A stretch of 64,000 bases of DNA, taken from NCBI GenBank assembly GCA_037176845.1, contig JAYKXP010000013.1, positions 248,001-312,000 on the forward strand. Reading direction: 5' to 3'. A program made the translations under genes and the position numbers. The stretch comes from Paramarasmius palmivorus. Taxonomy: Eukaryota; Basidiomycota; Agaricomycetes; Agaricales; Marasmiaceae. Numbering within the stretch: position 1 is the stretch's first letter; each line of letters opens with the position of its first letter. A model generated the notes under the pieces. It did no database searches, had not been told where the DNA came from, and saw only the letters and a list, made by a program, of their open reading frames with translations. Below, in pieces: positions 36,331-48,194 of the stretch.

Positions 36331-36765
36331 GTGTTCGTGTGAACGGTTGTTAAGCGAACACCGAGTTCACCTCGGTGTTCTACAACTTTTCTCCTACCTC
36401 CTTCATCCCTCTAATGCGCGGCAAATTACCTTCAGCTTCACGGAAAGAACTCGACCGACCTCAATGCGTATTGTGCACGCCACACAAGAGGATCTTCGAG
36501 TGCTTCGCGAAGATCAGGCACAGTCCTTACACGTCACTCATGTACACCAGGGCAAGACGCAAGATAATGCGGTGGGATTGGCAAGGGTATACGACAGGAG
36601 ACGAGGGGATAACTAGGGATGATTGAGTGAGTGGCATGATCTTGAGTGACTACAATGAGCTCACCTAGCTATTGCAGTGTGTTAGATCTAAACAACACCA
36701 GTCACAATTCAGCACACACTGGATTGCCCGAACCGTGTAAAGAACGCTCACCCAAAGTCCGCACT
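36331..36765. other. Intergenic between oxygenase-like gene and MULE
   Basis: No gene is supported. It holds the promoter of the oxygenase-like gene and the 3' end of the Mutator-like element, possibly including a terminal inverted repeat that I could not identify. Confidence 0.4.
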
Positions 36766-39757
36766 CTAAGGAAGATATCCATGCGACGACTTTCGTTTCT
36801 GCTTCCCTTCCAGTTCCGGTGCCTCAAGACGAGGCCGTTTCGACCCCTTGCCCTTTCCTATCCGTTCGCCGACCTCTTTTGATCCCACAGATGCCTTGGG
36901 AGTTTGTGTCGAAGGGCTGGGTATAGAGGAAATATCTACCAGCGTCTTGTCCTGTAGTTCGAGCTCGGAGATGCGAGTCGTGATGTCGAAGAGGACATCT
37001 TTGAGGTCTTTGATGTCTGGGTCGGGTTCGATGGTTGAAGCGTCTGCAAGTAAATTCTGTAAACCATGTAGTCGCGGTAGGAGGAATGAAATTTCATGTT
37101 GAATTCGTTTTTGCTGCTGCTGGGAGATCGCGGAGAACTGCGAGCTATAGAAATTCTCCGGTATTTCCACTGTACAGACTTCATCCTCTGGGACATCTTC
37201 TCCATTCACATCTTCTTCCATCTTCTCGTCTGCCGCTCCTCCCAGAGAGGTAGAATCGCCTCCAACATGCTGAATCAGAGCGATATCTGGAATGATATCC
37301 GATTCCTCCAGAGGAGGAGGCTGCTGCATCTCGAGACCAGCAGCTGCAAGTGTTATCCCATCAAAACGAATGGCGTCCTGCGGTCGCAATGGGAAGATGA
37401 ACGGACTCTCGAGAGACATGGAAATCAGGGCGTCTACTCCAATTCGCAACGCTCGAAGATGCTTGCAGGCCCCACCATTCTTCTGAAAGTCTGGACAGCT
37501 ACAAGACGCGTACCCATTTCTTGATATGTGGTTTTGATAGTGAATTGAATCCAATTTCATAGACAGGCAGGCGGATTGATAGATATCAGATCCTCCCTTG
37601 ACCATGTTAATCTGACGTGAAGCCACAATCTGTTGCGCCGCTTGATCCTTGGACTCATTGGGTTCCCACCAGCAAAGACCAGCAACAGTCTTCTGGAACG
37701 CCTCCCGTTCATCTGCCATTTGTTGGTGGAAAGTTGATAGATCTTTTCCCCCTGCTGCTGATGAAAACCGTTGCGATAGCCACTGTGAGAAGCGCCGCTG
37801 GTTTCGTCGCCTCCGAAAAATTCCAGGAAGAATTCTGGTTATCAGGATGAAAATGAAGAAATCGAATCGAAGCCGATGTCCGGATCGAAGCCAAGCCACA
37901 AGATGCTTCCGCTTGAGTACGCCGTTGAAAGATTCTAGGTGGTTTGTGGTAGGAACCACATCCTCGACCGCGACCCCAATCTTTGTCGATGCTGCAAGAC
38001 GCCCCCATGCAGACCAACTTTGCCACATTTCCAGCGACATGTAGTGTTCGTTTAGATACGCGATATGAACCAGGCCCGCTTTGACAGCCTTTTCCGCAGA
38101 AGGATTGGAATTTTGAATGAAAATGAGATACGTCCGTTCCTTGGCTAGAAGATCCATTGCCGTTGAATGCTCTGTGGTTTGAAGTAGGCTAGCAAGGTTG
38201 AGCCTGGTAAAATACGTAGCTTGTTAAAAAATTGGAACCCACCTGTTCTCCAGTGAATTCATCCGATTTCGCACTATGTCCTTCCAATAGCTCGCTTGAG
38301 TAACCTTCACCGAACCTGACCCCAGATCCTTTTTCCGATGATTTGACCACGACTGCCGAACATGGAATTTACACAAGAGGAGTATTATCTCCGGCCACAC
38401 CAGAAGAAGCGCCTTTCGTTCCTTAGTATCTGTGTTGGTAATAACAGAATAGGGCGTAAAATATGGCATTTGTATGCGTGAGGCCTCCTCTCCGTCGCGT
38501 ATTGTGATCACAGGGCGTGTCATTCGAAAACGATACCAAGTGAGATGGTCTTTCCACATGGAGAGGACCGTCCGAAGAATGCTTGAGTCGTATCCAGCAT
38601 GAGTTGCCTTGCTTCCAGTGGGTGCTGAGAATAGAAAGATGGCCACCGGTTCTCCTTTCTTCTCCTTATCAATTCCGAGGGCAATGAAGAGCAATAGCTT
38701 GGAGCTACACACGCCAAATGTGCCATCAAGAAGAAGTTGTGAGTGATGGACGTGTTCCCATGCCGCGTCGTTCATCTCGTTTGTAGCAATACAGACACGA
38801 AAGCGTTCCCCTGCATTGGCTTTGGCTGCGTAATCGAATATGATTTGTCGAAAGTCTGGTTTGTAGTTTCTAGAGTCTGGGTTGAGCCAATCGTCAATGT
38901 TGTACTGCGGCAAGGTTGCAACGTTGATTCCCAATTTGCGTCCGTATTTTTGGTAGAGTGTCGAAGAGTCAGATGGGAGAAGTAGGTATCGTACGTTGGC
39001 GCTTTGCATATCTTGATCCATACCACGGTATTGTCTTGACTCGCACATGATGTCGTTACGCTCTTGAATAGCTGAAAGGCTGATCCTCGGAATTGAACAT
39101 ACAAATTTACTAGAAAAGCAAAATTGATGTACCTGGCACCGGATTCTAGCTGTTCAAGCGCCACTTCCCACACATGATCGTGGACCTTGATGGATGGAAA
39201 ACGCTCCATGTGAACAGTTGTGCACGTCGTGTTATGCTCCAAGATTCCGGATATTCGGAGGATGACTGATAGGCCAGACTCTGTGACTCCTTCCTCGATG
39301 TCTACGTGAGCTAGGCATCCTGTGAATGGGTATGGTGCTCGCCGATGCCATGCCTTGGGTACAGAGGATGCAGGGTCGTCTTCTGGTTGTCCATAAATTG
39401 AGATCTGTAGTTCGTTGAACTTCCTCTGGCGGTCAGCGGTGTTATCACTGCAACGACTACCCGGAGGATTAAGTATAAGGTAAATGACAGAAGAAATTAC
39501 GCCTACCATTGGTGTATTTTTCTACGCTTTTTTATTCCGTCGCGACTATCTTCCCAGGGGGCTGAAAATCGCGTTGCCCACCTCGTCTCAAGGCACCCTT
39601 TTGAGATTGAGTCTAACTTTAATTCTTCAAGTAACCGGCATGCCTCCTGCTGAGATTCCCGGTCGCAGGGCTCGTACTCATTTCGCGTATGCCGGAACGA
39701 GTTGTAGGCCGCTGTAATCTCTGTCCGTTGCTCCTCGGACAGATGTAGTGCCTTCAA
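36766..39757 (-). mobile_element. Mutator-like (MULE) transposase gene
   Basis: Several exons on the minus strand encode a MULE transposase. The first visible exons carry an N-terminal region (KALHLSEEQRTEITAAYNSF; later AYPFTGCLAHVDIEEG-like text). The catalytic core shows LLLDGTFGV with the first Asp, ILLLCKFHVRQSW with the MuDR-type C-x2-H, and TTNHLESFNGVLKRKHL with the Glu. A SWIM zinc finger follows (CSCPDFQKNGGACKHLRAL: C-x-C...C-x-H). The end (KRPRLEAPELEGKQKRKSS) is basic. Introns at about 38250-38180 and 39050-39130 keep frame. No internal stop is seen in the core, so it may be functional. The upstream start (beyond 39757) and the terminal repeats are not resolved. Confidence 0.78.
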
Positions 39758-42576
39758 TACGGTCTATACTCTCGCCGTTAGTAGAAATATACCTGATTTA
39801 TTTAATAGTTCCTAACCTTCATTCCTACCTTGTTGACGGGAACAACAGGTATAACTTGAGGTAGGGACTCTGTTGCTGACGTCGAGGCGCGTTCCAGAGT
39901 GCCAAATGCGACTATATTTGAGGTAGCTGCTACGGACTGGGTTTTTCGGATGGACGACTAGATCTCTGGTTTAGTAAAAGCCGATGATTGTTAGAGAATA
40001 ACCTGCGTACTATGTTAGAGTTTAAAGGACGAAGTGGCGGTAAATCTAGGGCAGCTGCAGTCCAGGACGAATAATTGTCCGGTCTCAGTGTTTCGTTGTT
40101 TCGCTATTTACAACTTATTAGTTGCTCTTTCTGCATTGCAAAGAGAAAACCACTTGCCTTCACTGGAGAAGAGACCATTGGGTCTAGCAGAGGTACAGGT
40201 TGAGGCGTAAACGCGTAAACCACCAATTTCCGTCATATTGATCGTCATCGTCGGCGGAATCACCCTGAGGCTTGGTCCTTTTCATCCTAGATCTAGTAAA
40301 GTGCAACCCATATCGAGGTTTTGTCGATTTATCGTGCCCTATCGCATTCATTTCTGAGCTCATGTGGAGCCGGAAATGCCAGCAGGAACTCGGCGTTGAC
40401 ATTGAGCGAAGTTCCTAAGAATTTATCGAAGCTCTCAGTGAGCTTGGCTCCTTTCACCTTTGGGATAAAAGACAAGTACGGCCATTCATTCAATCCGCTC
40501 TATTTGTATGTTAAAAAATAAAAAAGGCCAGCATGAAACGCGTCCTTATTCAAGGACTCAGTACATACAATCAATAAAGGCTGCTCTCGGTGCCTAGATT
40601 CCTGAATCAAAAGCGTAAATCTTTCATTACAGCTGTCCGAGAAGACACCAGGTTCTTGACGATTCCTGACATCGGACATTGAAGCGGTCCCGAGTCAACT
40701 TCGTTTCGTTTTTATGCATTGAATAAATATTTTATACCGGAGCTGCAGTACTCGACAGTCTCAACAATATTGAACTTTGTGAGAGAAAGTTAGTCGGTAA
40801 ATACGACGTGAGGCTGAACAAATACGCACCTATGTAAAGTATTTCTGGGTAGTTTTCCGCCCGAGAATACCCCAGAGACTTCTCTTCCTGATTTCGCGAT
40901 GATCTTCTTGACGTTTGCCTGCCAGAAATCGATGATCTGTTCGTCCGATTTGGTCGAGATGAAGGCGCGAGTGAAAAAAGTATTTGAGCGCTTGTTCTGT
41001 CGGGACTCTCCCGTTTTGGCAGGAGTCGGTTCTCACGCGTGGCTTCACGTGCGGAATTCCTTAGTCATATTTTTGCTAGTATTAGTACTCAAACATTTGC
41101 ATCTATGACCCAAGCGACATCGTGCTTGTTGTGTACATATCAACTACTCTACCTTCAATTCTCATTCTCTTGTCCATATTGGCCGGGATTCCGCTCCATC
41201 TCAAGTTACTGCTAGTCACGGTATTGCCTCGCTCTCGCTGCGGTGCATCCCGCCTGCTGTCATCTTCAATTCTAATTTCTGGCGGAGGTCACGTCTTCAC
41301 CTTCGTTTGGTTGTGGGCCATCTGATTCAGGTATGTTATGATCTTCTCGGTACTGGCTCGTGAGAGCGTCATCAATGTTCATGAGATGCTCTTCAAGCTC
41401 AAGCCTCTGGATAAAGGAAGCCATCACCATTTGAAGTGGCACTCGCGGCGGGTTGCCATCTTTATTGGGATGCGTTGTGATGAAGTGATACATCGCGTTG
41501 TACCTCCAAATGGTTCTTGGAGCCCCGGATACAGCAGATGGATCGCCAGGGATGAGGCAGGGGATAGGAGCATTTATGCAAGGTTCGTCTTTGCTTCTTC
41601 ATGTTCTCGAGCTGACGGGGAGACAATGAGATGGCGCGGCGGCTCTGGTAATTAGCCCAGCAACTATCTTCTGCCTTGGCTAGGTGACTGGTTGCACATG
41701 CTTATCCACGCATACGAGGTTGTCGGGATTCGCACCGATAAGAGTCACGGTAAGTAGTCTGAAGATAACAAAATGCTTCTCCTGTTGGTGAGTATATCGT
41801 CATGACGCGGCGACCATCTTGGAACGGTATTTGATGAGGCTCTGTGGTGGTGGTCTTTGGTTTCTTCACCATTGCTTTGAAATTAGAGAATATAGTCCGT
41901 CGGATGAAGTGCATGCGCAGTGAGATCAAAGAGATTGCTCTGCATTGGCTCTGCAGATATCAAACTGTACTGACAAATTGTATACAAAAAAATCAGCATA
42001 GAATTAGATATATCAATGAAATAAGCATCCTGATTGTCTTAACGTAGTCTGGAAATAGCTCCAGCACCATCTGAAGCTTTCCAAAAGCTTGAAGAGATTG
42101 CGAAACGGCGGTGTATATACTAGATGCAATGAATCGGCGTAAAGGACATTAATAGTTATCCAGAGATCAAAAAGAATATCTGACATACTCAAGTGGATGC
42201 TCGAGTGGAAACAAGGTGGAAACCACTTCGAAAAATAACAGTGGCCTTTGAGTAGATGCTAGTAGATGGGAGTAACCGTCGAAGCGGATAAGGGTATATA
42301 TCACAGAAAGTAACGCTTTGGTAATGTCCAAAAAAGGCAGGAATTCTGGACCCATCGGTACCCTGTTGATCTCACGGCAAGTTACGCTGACAGGCCCTTG
42401 GTTCTCTGACAATACAAGTCAGTTTCAAGTTGGTCTGGGGCTTGATTGAGCCAGCCAATTTTTCGAGACAGCCAGAATTCCGGACTCTACTCTGACACGT
42501 GCCAGATTTCATCAGGAAAATAGACTCGAACCACTCGCTGCGGCAGAGTTTTGAAGATAGTCGTTCAAAGCCTGCT
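39758..42576. other. Unresolved, no supported gene
   Basis: Short minus-strand frames at 41272-41493 (contains YHFITTHPNKDGNPPRVPLQ) and 41702-41929 (contains QDGRRVMTIYSPTGEAF) read like protein but belong to no family I recognise and lack a clear splice chain. They may be exons of a degenerate gene or transposon. 40400-41270 shows nothing else. Confidence 0.35.
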
Positions 42577-42652
42577 GCGCAGCGACTGGTACAGAATACC
42601 GGGGGTCTCGCGGGGTCGGCGATAAATCAGGTGACTTTTCGAACTTAGCCAT
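42577..42652 (-). repeat. Inverted copy 1 of a ~75-bp coding-like sequence
   Basis: Read on the minus strand this encodes AKFEKSPDLSPTPRDPRYSV. It matches 43844-43917 on the opposite strand with roughly nine differences by eye. The two copies flank the RecQ fragment. Confidence 0.7.
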
Positions 42653-42984
42653 TTTCCACCCATCTCGCAGAATAGGGTGGTCCTCAAACTCATTCGTATA
42701 ACTTGTAACATACACCAAATTGTCGGAATAAATGTCGACGTTAACGTGATTATTTTTTTTTGCGGAAATTCGGTCATTTGATCGAGATATTGGTACGCCA
42801 ATTGCGGCTAGGGGCTAAGTCCGTTTCACCTTCTCATTCATGCCAGCTCACAAACGAAGAGCCTCTGATGCTGGATTTCGACCTTCTGGGTCCACCAGGT
42901 CCAGTATCAAGCGTCAGAAGTCCACACATCCTGCGCTGGACCCTGAACCTCAACCTGAGATCGATGTACAAGCCGCGCCACAAC

Positions 42985-43589
42985 TGAGTCGCTGAAGCAA
43001 CGAGCACCGGGACTCTGTCGGGAAGTCGGCCTAGTAACTGGGACAGCACGGCGTACTCGGGTCGGAAGTCACCTCCCCACTCGCTGATGCAGTGTGCCTT
43101 GTCGATAACAACACCTATGCATTTCTCCATGAAGATGGGGTTCTTCAAAACCTTGCTACTGAATCCTGGAGACAGGGCCTTCTCTGGTGACACGAACACA
43201 ATGCAATGCTTGACTTCTACCTTGCCATTTCGCTCCTACACTCAGAAAATCAGTGAAACAGCCATAAATTATTGAATTGAACTGACCTCAAAGATATCTT
43301 CCTCTCTTCCACCCGCAGAATTTAGGGCTATAGCTGGTATGCCCCTATCCACCAAATCCTTTACCTGAGCATTCATGAGTGCGTTGAGCGGACTGATAAC
43401 AACAAGAACCTTCAGCCGTCGTGATGAATCAATTCCTAGAGCCCAATGATAGAATAAGGGATACCAAAATGCCATGGTTTTACCCCCACCCATAGGTATG
43501 TCATATATAACACTCTGACCCCACATCATGCTCTGTCCCGCCTCCTCCTGGTGCTCTCTGAGTGCCTCTATGCCAAAAACTCGACACAT
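42985..43589 (-). pseudogene. RecQ helicase fragment (N-terminal helicase lobe)
   Basis: It starts at ATG 43589 with CRVFGIEALREHQEEAGQ and contains the Walker A-like PMGGGKTMAFWYPLFY, the motif VVISPLNALMNAQVKDL, then after one in-phase intron (about 43286-43225) CIVFVSPEKAL and VVIDKAHCISEWGGDFRPEY, ending at VPVLVASAT. These are the first RecA-like lobe motifs of RecQ. The DEAH box reads D-K-A-H, so the catalytic Glu is replaced. The second lobe, RQC and other domains are missing; sequence after about 42985 is full of stops. It is a truncated, catalytically altered copy. Confidence 0.7.
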
Positions 43590-43843
43590 ATTGTCACGGG
43601 CAAGCCTAAGATGCGATTCGGTGAGTCTCTTGGGCCATTAGGGAGGCATGGTGGACGACGACGTGGCAGACTTTGTTGAGATCGAGGGTGGAAAGTCGGG
43701 TTGCTAGCGATCAAACGGGGGCATATTTTGAAAAACAGAAAAAATCATGTTTATTGGGTGATAATATCGAACATTTCTAGCTATGCTTTGGGGATGTAGG
43801 TTGAGTTTCGGGACACAGTGCTGGAGGATAGTGGTGGTTTTGC

Positions 43844-43917
43844 GGCTAAGTTTGAAAAGTCACCTGATTTAACTCCGACCCAGCCAAACCCTTGGTATTC
43901 TGTTCCAGTCGCTGCGC
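43844..43917 (+). repeat. Inverted copy 2 of the ~75-bp sequence
   Basis: Read on the plus strand it encodes AKFEKSPDLTPTQPNPWYSV, the same text as the minus-strand copy at 42577-42652. Together they form an inverted pair about 1.2 kb apart. Confidence 0.7.
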
Positions 43918-45329
43918 CGGTGAAGGGTAGGGCCCCATCACCATGCAAAGCGGCTGGTGTCGAGTCTATCAGGAAAATATTTATGACCTTACATTCTGCT
44001 ACAACTGAACTACAAGTTCTGCAATCAACTGCAATCACTACCGGCAATACAACCTCTGCTTGTTTCTGAAATCAGATTACCAGGTAACTGCCAGCCGGTT
44101 GCCATCATTGCCAGTCCTGTGAACTCGGCCAGTCAGGTAAACCTTGTCAGGCTGCTGCCATTTATCCAGGAGCCTTGAAGCTCCCTGCACTCATATCGAG
44201 CTTCGACCCAGGCATAAACGTAAAAGAGAATTTATATTCATTGCATTAGATACCTAGTTACACCACAAGTATACTACATATTTAGTATTCCTACACACAT
44301 CCGTTGATATGAGGTTGTCAAGCCTACTCAAGCAATAGTCAGAAGGTGATGTTGTATATGAAGGATGAAAACGTACAATTGTTTGAGGCAGGAAAGGGCA
44401 GGGTAAGATTTGTGTGCGGGGCCAGAAACACAATACTAGAGGTAATGAGTTAGTATCTGGGTTGAATAGTAGTTGACGAAGAACATACCAATGGAAGTGC
44501 GACCCTCGTACGAGCAAGGACACCTAAAAGATAGCGAATGAGCAATTTCCATGGAAGTAGGGGAGGTGACTCACCTATCACGTACCCAGCACAAAACTGA
44601 CTCAATACCTACTCGAAACAATAACCAAGCCAACGCTACTGGAAATGACAATGTTCAGAAGCAGCACATAGAATGAAAGGGAGGGGAGACTTACCATTAT
44701 ATCTGAGGAAAATAAGTCGAATGTGAGCTGGAAGACATGATTGCCGAGAGCAAGGAATGTGAGCCAGAAGAACACGTGCGGCCAAATTTTTCAACAAACA
44801 TGCACGTGATCATCAAGTCGGAGCTAAACGGAGTTTGAAATGCACTTTGCCAAAATTTCCTTTCCGCCTGCCTGCTTCAACTCGTCGTCACATATAACTT
44901 GCAAAATTGGCCCTTTTTCAATACAACGTGAGTGTTCTAGCAACATGAAGTAGACATCTGCCTCACATAAAAATAGTATAAATATTTTTCACCCCCCCAC
45001 AGTATGCTTACAATGTGCACACAAGCCCACTACCACCGTTACCTGACAGGGAACATTCTGCAAGGCAATTGCAAGAGACTACCAGTCAGGTACCAACACA
45101 CAGTTTGATTATGGCTTCGCGGCAACTCGGGACCAGAGCGGCATCACTAGGTAAGGTCTACTGAGTGCTGTCGTCTCCGAGGATTTTTCCTGATGGACAC
45201 CAAAACTCTGGTAGAATCCTTTTTTTTTTTTTTAATTTTTATGGAGTGTTATCGGTGTGAGGGTACCAGAACGAAATTGCTGAAAAACAGTCATTTTGAC
45301 ACTAATTGTTGCGTTCAGAATCGCACTAG
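43918..45329. other. No supported gene; possible small spliced gene
   Basis: On the minus strand about 44740-44250 there are several good donor/acceptor pairs around short hydrophobic stretches (SLPSLSFYVLLLNIV, VLARTRVALPL), which could be a tiny multi-exon gene, but no complete chain without stops was found. A poly-T run lies at 45220-45232. Confidence 0.3.
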
Positions 45330-45361
45330 TACATCATACTAAGTACTATATGGGCTTGGTA

Positions 45362-45385
45362 GCACTACTAGGAACCTAGTAGTGC
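45362..45385. repeat. Perfect 11-bp palindrome with 2-bp loop
   Basis: GCACTACTAGG, AA, CCTAGTAGTGC. The arms are perfectly complementary. It could form a hairpin or cruciform or be a protein binding site. Confidence 0.85.
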
Positions 45386-46566
45386 GCATATGACGAAGAA
45401 TAAGATAGGCATGCACTGCGTAGTGAATACTAGCTGCACGCGCATAGACGTTGATGTCGTCGTTAGCCCTATATGATTGCGCTAGGATACGCGTCGAAAC
45501 CTGTAGACCGTATCTATACTCTATTACCAGGCTGGAACCTTACGAGGACATGCTACTGTACATGGTAGACTTCCTAGTAGGTCATATGGCCACACTACAC
45601 TCGCGCTATGGGACATATGAGATGGGATAGTGAACGAGGACCAACTACCACAGCGTAGAAGGACCCTAGGGGACGAATCAGAGCTATATACCAAATACGG
45701 TAGAAGCTGGAGGTGCGAGTCACCTTCGAGAGCAGAGTTACCAGGATTAGAAATGTCCGAGTAACTGGGTCATCGATACGAGGGCCATATGGGGGCTTAA
45801 CAGCTTTCCCATATCGATCGGAATATCCCTCGAGCTTTGAGTTTGGGATTCCTACTGCTAGTATAGACACTAGTGAGGGACATATAGTCCTATAACCAGG
45901 AAACAGATAGGATTCTGTGCCAGGACTGTCCTAGGGCATAGAAAATATAATATAGAACTACAAGGGCATAGAGCCTACCTTCCTCGGATATGAATCCGAA
46001 GCGTTTCGGTCGAGATCGGACTCCTAGCAAGTTCCGAGCGGAATAACTATGTCCTAGCACCGATATCCGAAACGCACCATGCGGAACAGCGCCTCCGCGC
46101 GCCACTTCCTAGCAACCAAAAAGTAATATGACTCGCAGTCCTGCAAAATAATGTCGAATTCCGACCAATATATATCCAAACCTTCCTTTTCTGGTAGATA
46201 CTTACTTCATATGGACAGAATCCTCTCCTCGTTCTCGTTTCTTGCATAGTTACTATTACTTTATCGTGTCCACTTTCACTTATATGTAAAATATGTACAC
46301 TCGCGGGTATATAAGCAGCAGGGTTTCCCCTAGGAAGCTCCCAAGCAATTACCCCGCTATATACGTAGCCCTAGAGCTCAATAGCAAAGTTTTTGACTTC
46401 TATCGTTGACCATAGAGGCGACGTGTGCTTAGAACAATAACTTAGAAAATAAAACCGTGAAAAGCCCTTCTCTATATTGAACTAGAGTCGTGAAATTAGA
46501 ACTTTGAGATACCCATAGGACAGAGCTAGCGCGTCTAGTCTCTTGCATAGGATTGATTGTTTCTGG

Positions 46567-46735
46567 ACTAGTGTGGAGCCCCACTAGATCCCTCTTTTCA
46601 CTTGGTGTGGAGCCCCACCAGTGTCGTTAAAGCTTAGTGTGGAGCCCCACTAGCTTATAGGTGGCCTGATTGTCGTGCTAGTTCGACTAGTGTAATCAGT
46701 GCCTTTGGTTGTCGTGCTAGTTCGACTAGTGTAAC
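46567..46735. repeat. Two families of short hairpin-forming repeats
   Basis: Three copies of a ~20-bp unit containing GTGTGGAGCCCCAC (about 46567, 46601, 46633), each able to fold on itself (CTAGTG...CACTAG arms), are followed by two copies of a ~25-bp unit containing GTGCTAGTTCGACTAGTGT (about 46674 and 46711), also palindromic around TTCGA. Spacing is irregular. Confidence 0.75.
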
Positions 46736-47682
46736 CATAGCCTTCATAGGAACAATAGGTCTTTACCCTTGTTGGGTTCGATAGGTTATTTTGCGTCATA
46801 GGAACGTATAGGAATAGTTATAGATAGGTTTATAGGTTGGCTCGCGTTGTCTTGATCATATCGAGACTATATTATCATATTACATTGTTGCATTCATCAC
46901 TCGTACACTTCCCTTGTGTCCTAGTGATTTGTAGACGTTCAACTAGTGTGCTAGTTGATTTCTTGTGTCGATTGTACGGATCCTTTGACAACGTCGAACC
47001 TGTGATGGAGCGTAGCTTTTTCCTTTCATTTCTCTAAGTCCCCTTATCTATTTTCTTATCTTCATCTTATCATTTTCCACTTATATCGCGTACAGCCTCT
47101 CATCCACCGGAACATTCCACATCATTCTTCCATTGTTCTACATCTTTCCGTATCATTCTGATTGCTTACTTGTACAATTCTCGCCGAGACAGACTCTTCA
47201 CATATAAACCGTAGCTGTAGATGCCTAGTTCCCCATCTTGACCTCTTGGACATTTGGGCTAGGCAAGTCATCTTGTATTTTATTCCTTTAGTTATGCTAA
47301 CTTGGTCATTTGGGCTAGTATCTGACTTGTGTCTGCCTGCTCAACGTCGTATAGAGCCTTGTGCCTGCGCCGGATCACCCCTTTTTCCCTTATCATCATC
47401 GCTCAGCACCGCTATCTGTAGAGAGGTAGTTGGTTCGCCCTCACAGAACCCCGCTTGCACAACTTGGCATATTATTTCGCTCGCTCACAAGCGTTTTATA
47501 AGCCTCACATCGGTGTGGGGTCACCACTCACATGTACTCACAGCCCATGTCCAGTACTTGCTGGAATTCGGCCCAAAATCCTCTGAAGCCTTGAAGTTGC
47601 TGGCTGGTCAGCTATGCTCAATGCATAATGATTTTACCTGGAATCCACTAGGTCCATCGTGAATATGAGACTCGTCTGATGG

Positions 47683-48194
47683 ATGTCAAAGAACCACAGC
47701 TCACAGAAGTTGTCCAAAATGCAGGCCTTGAGGGTATCAATAATTGAGTTGCCCGAGTCCCAAGCCAGATGCCCCCAATGCCAGTCTGAAGAAACCCTAC
47801 AACACATCCTCCTCAAATGTACCACGGCAGGTCAAGCTGAGATATGGGAGGAAGCAGAGACAGTTTGGTGAGAAGATGCGCCAACGTGTCATTTGGAGCA
47901 GACGAGTTAGAGACACGAGGCAAAATGAGGCTATACCAGATCCTGGTTTCTGAAGCTGCCTTCCTCATATGGAAAATGAGAAACGAGAGAGTCATTAACA
48001 AATCAGGCCTGAAGAGCTTACGGGAAATAAAAAATAGATGGAAGTATACCATCAATTCCAGGCGGAAAATCGACGTCCTCCTCACAAACAAGCGACGATA
48101 TGGGAAGAAAGCACTCTCAAAGGGCCTGGTTCCGGCCACATGGGGTGAGGGACCAAACCCTCGGAAACCGAGGGCTGGGGGTTCTAGTGAGTAG
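47683..48194 (+). mobile_element. 3' remnant of a LINE-type retrotransposon
   Basis: The first part reads RCPQCQSEETLQHILLKC and then AEIWEEAETVW, the zinc-knuckle that follows the RNase H domain in basidiomycete non-LTR retrotransposon polyproteins (C-x2-C...H-x4-C). After a frame change (about 47870) it continues ETRGKMRLYQILVSEAAFLIW, NERVIN, EIKNRWKYTINSRRKIDVLL and KRYGKKALSKGLV, the usual tail of the same proteins. Reverse transcriptase and endonuclease are absent, so it is a 5'-truncated, frameshifted copy, the typical outcome of LINE insertion. Confidence 0.7.

Larger units (their letters stand above)
45330..47160. repeat. CTAG-rich repetitive region, probable transposon remnant
   Basis: The stretch is unusually rich in CTAG and short palindromes, has no credible reading frame, and shares a ~32-bp piece (46831-46862) with 51613-51644. 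It resembles the non-coding end region or LTR of a fungal retroelement, but no protein domain supports a class. Confidence 0.45.
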
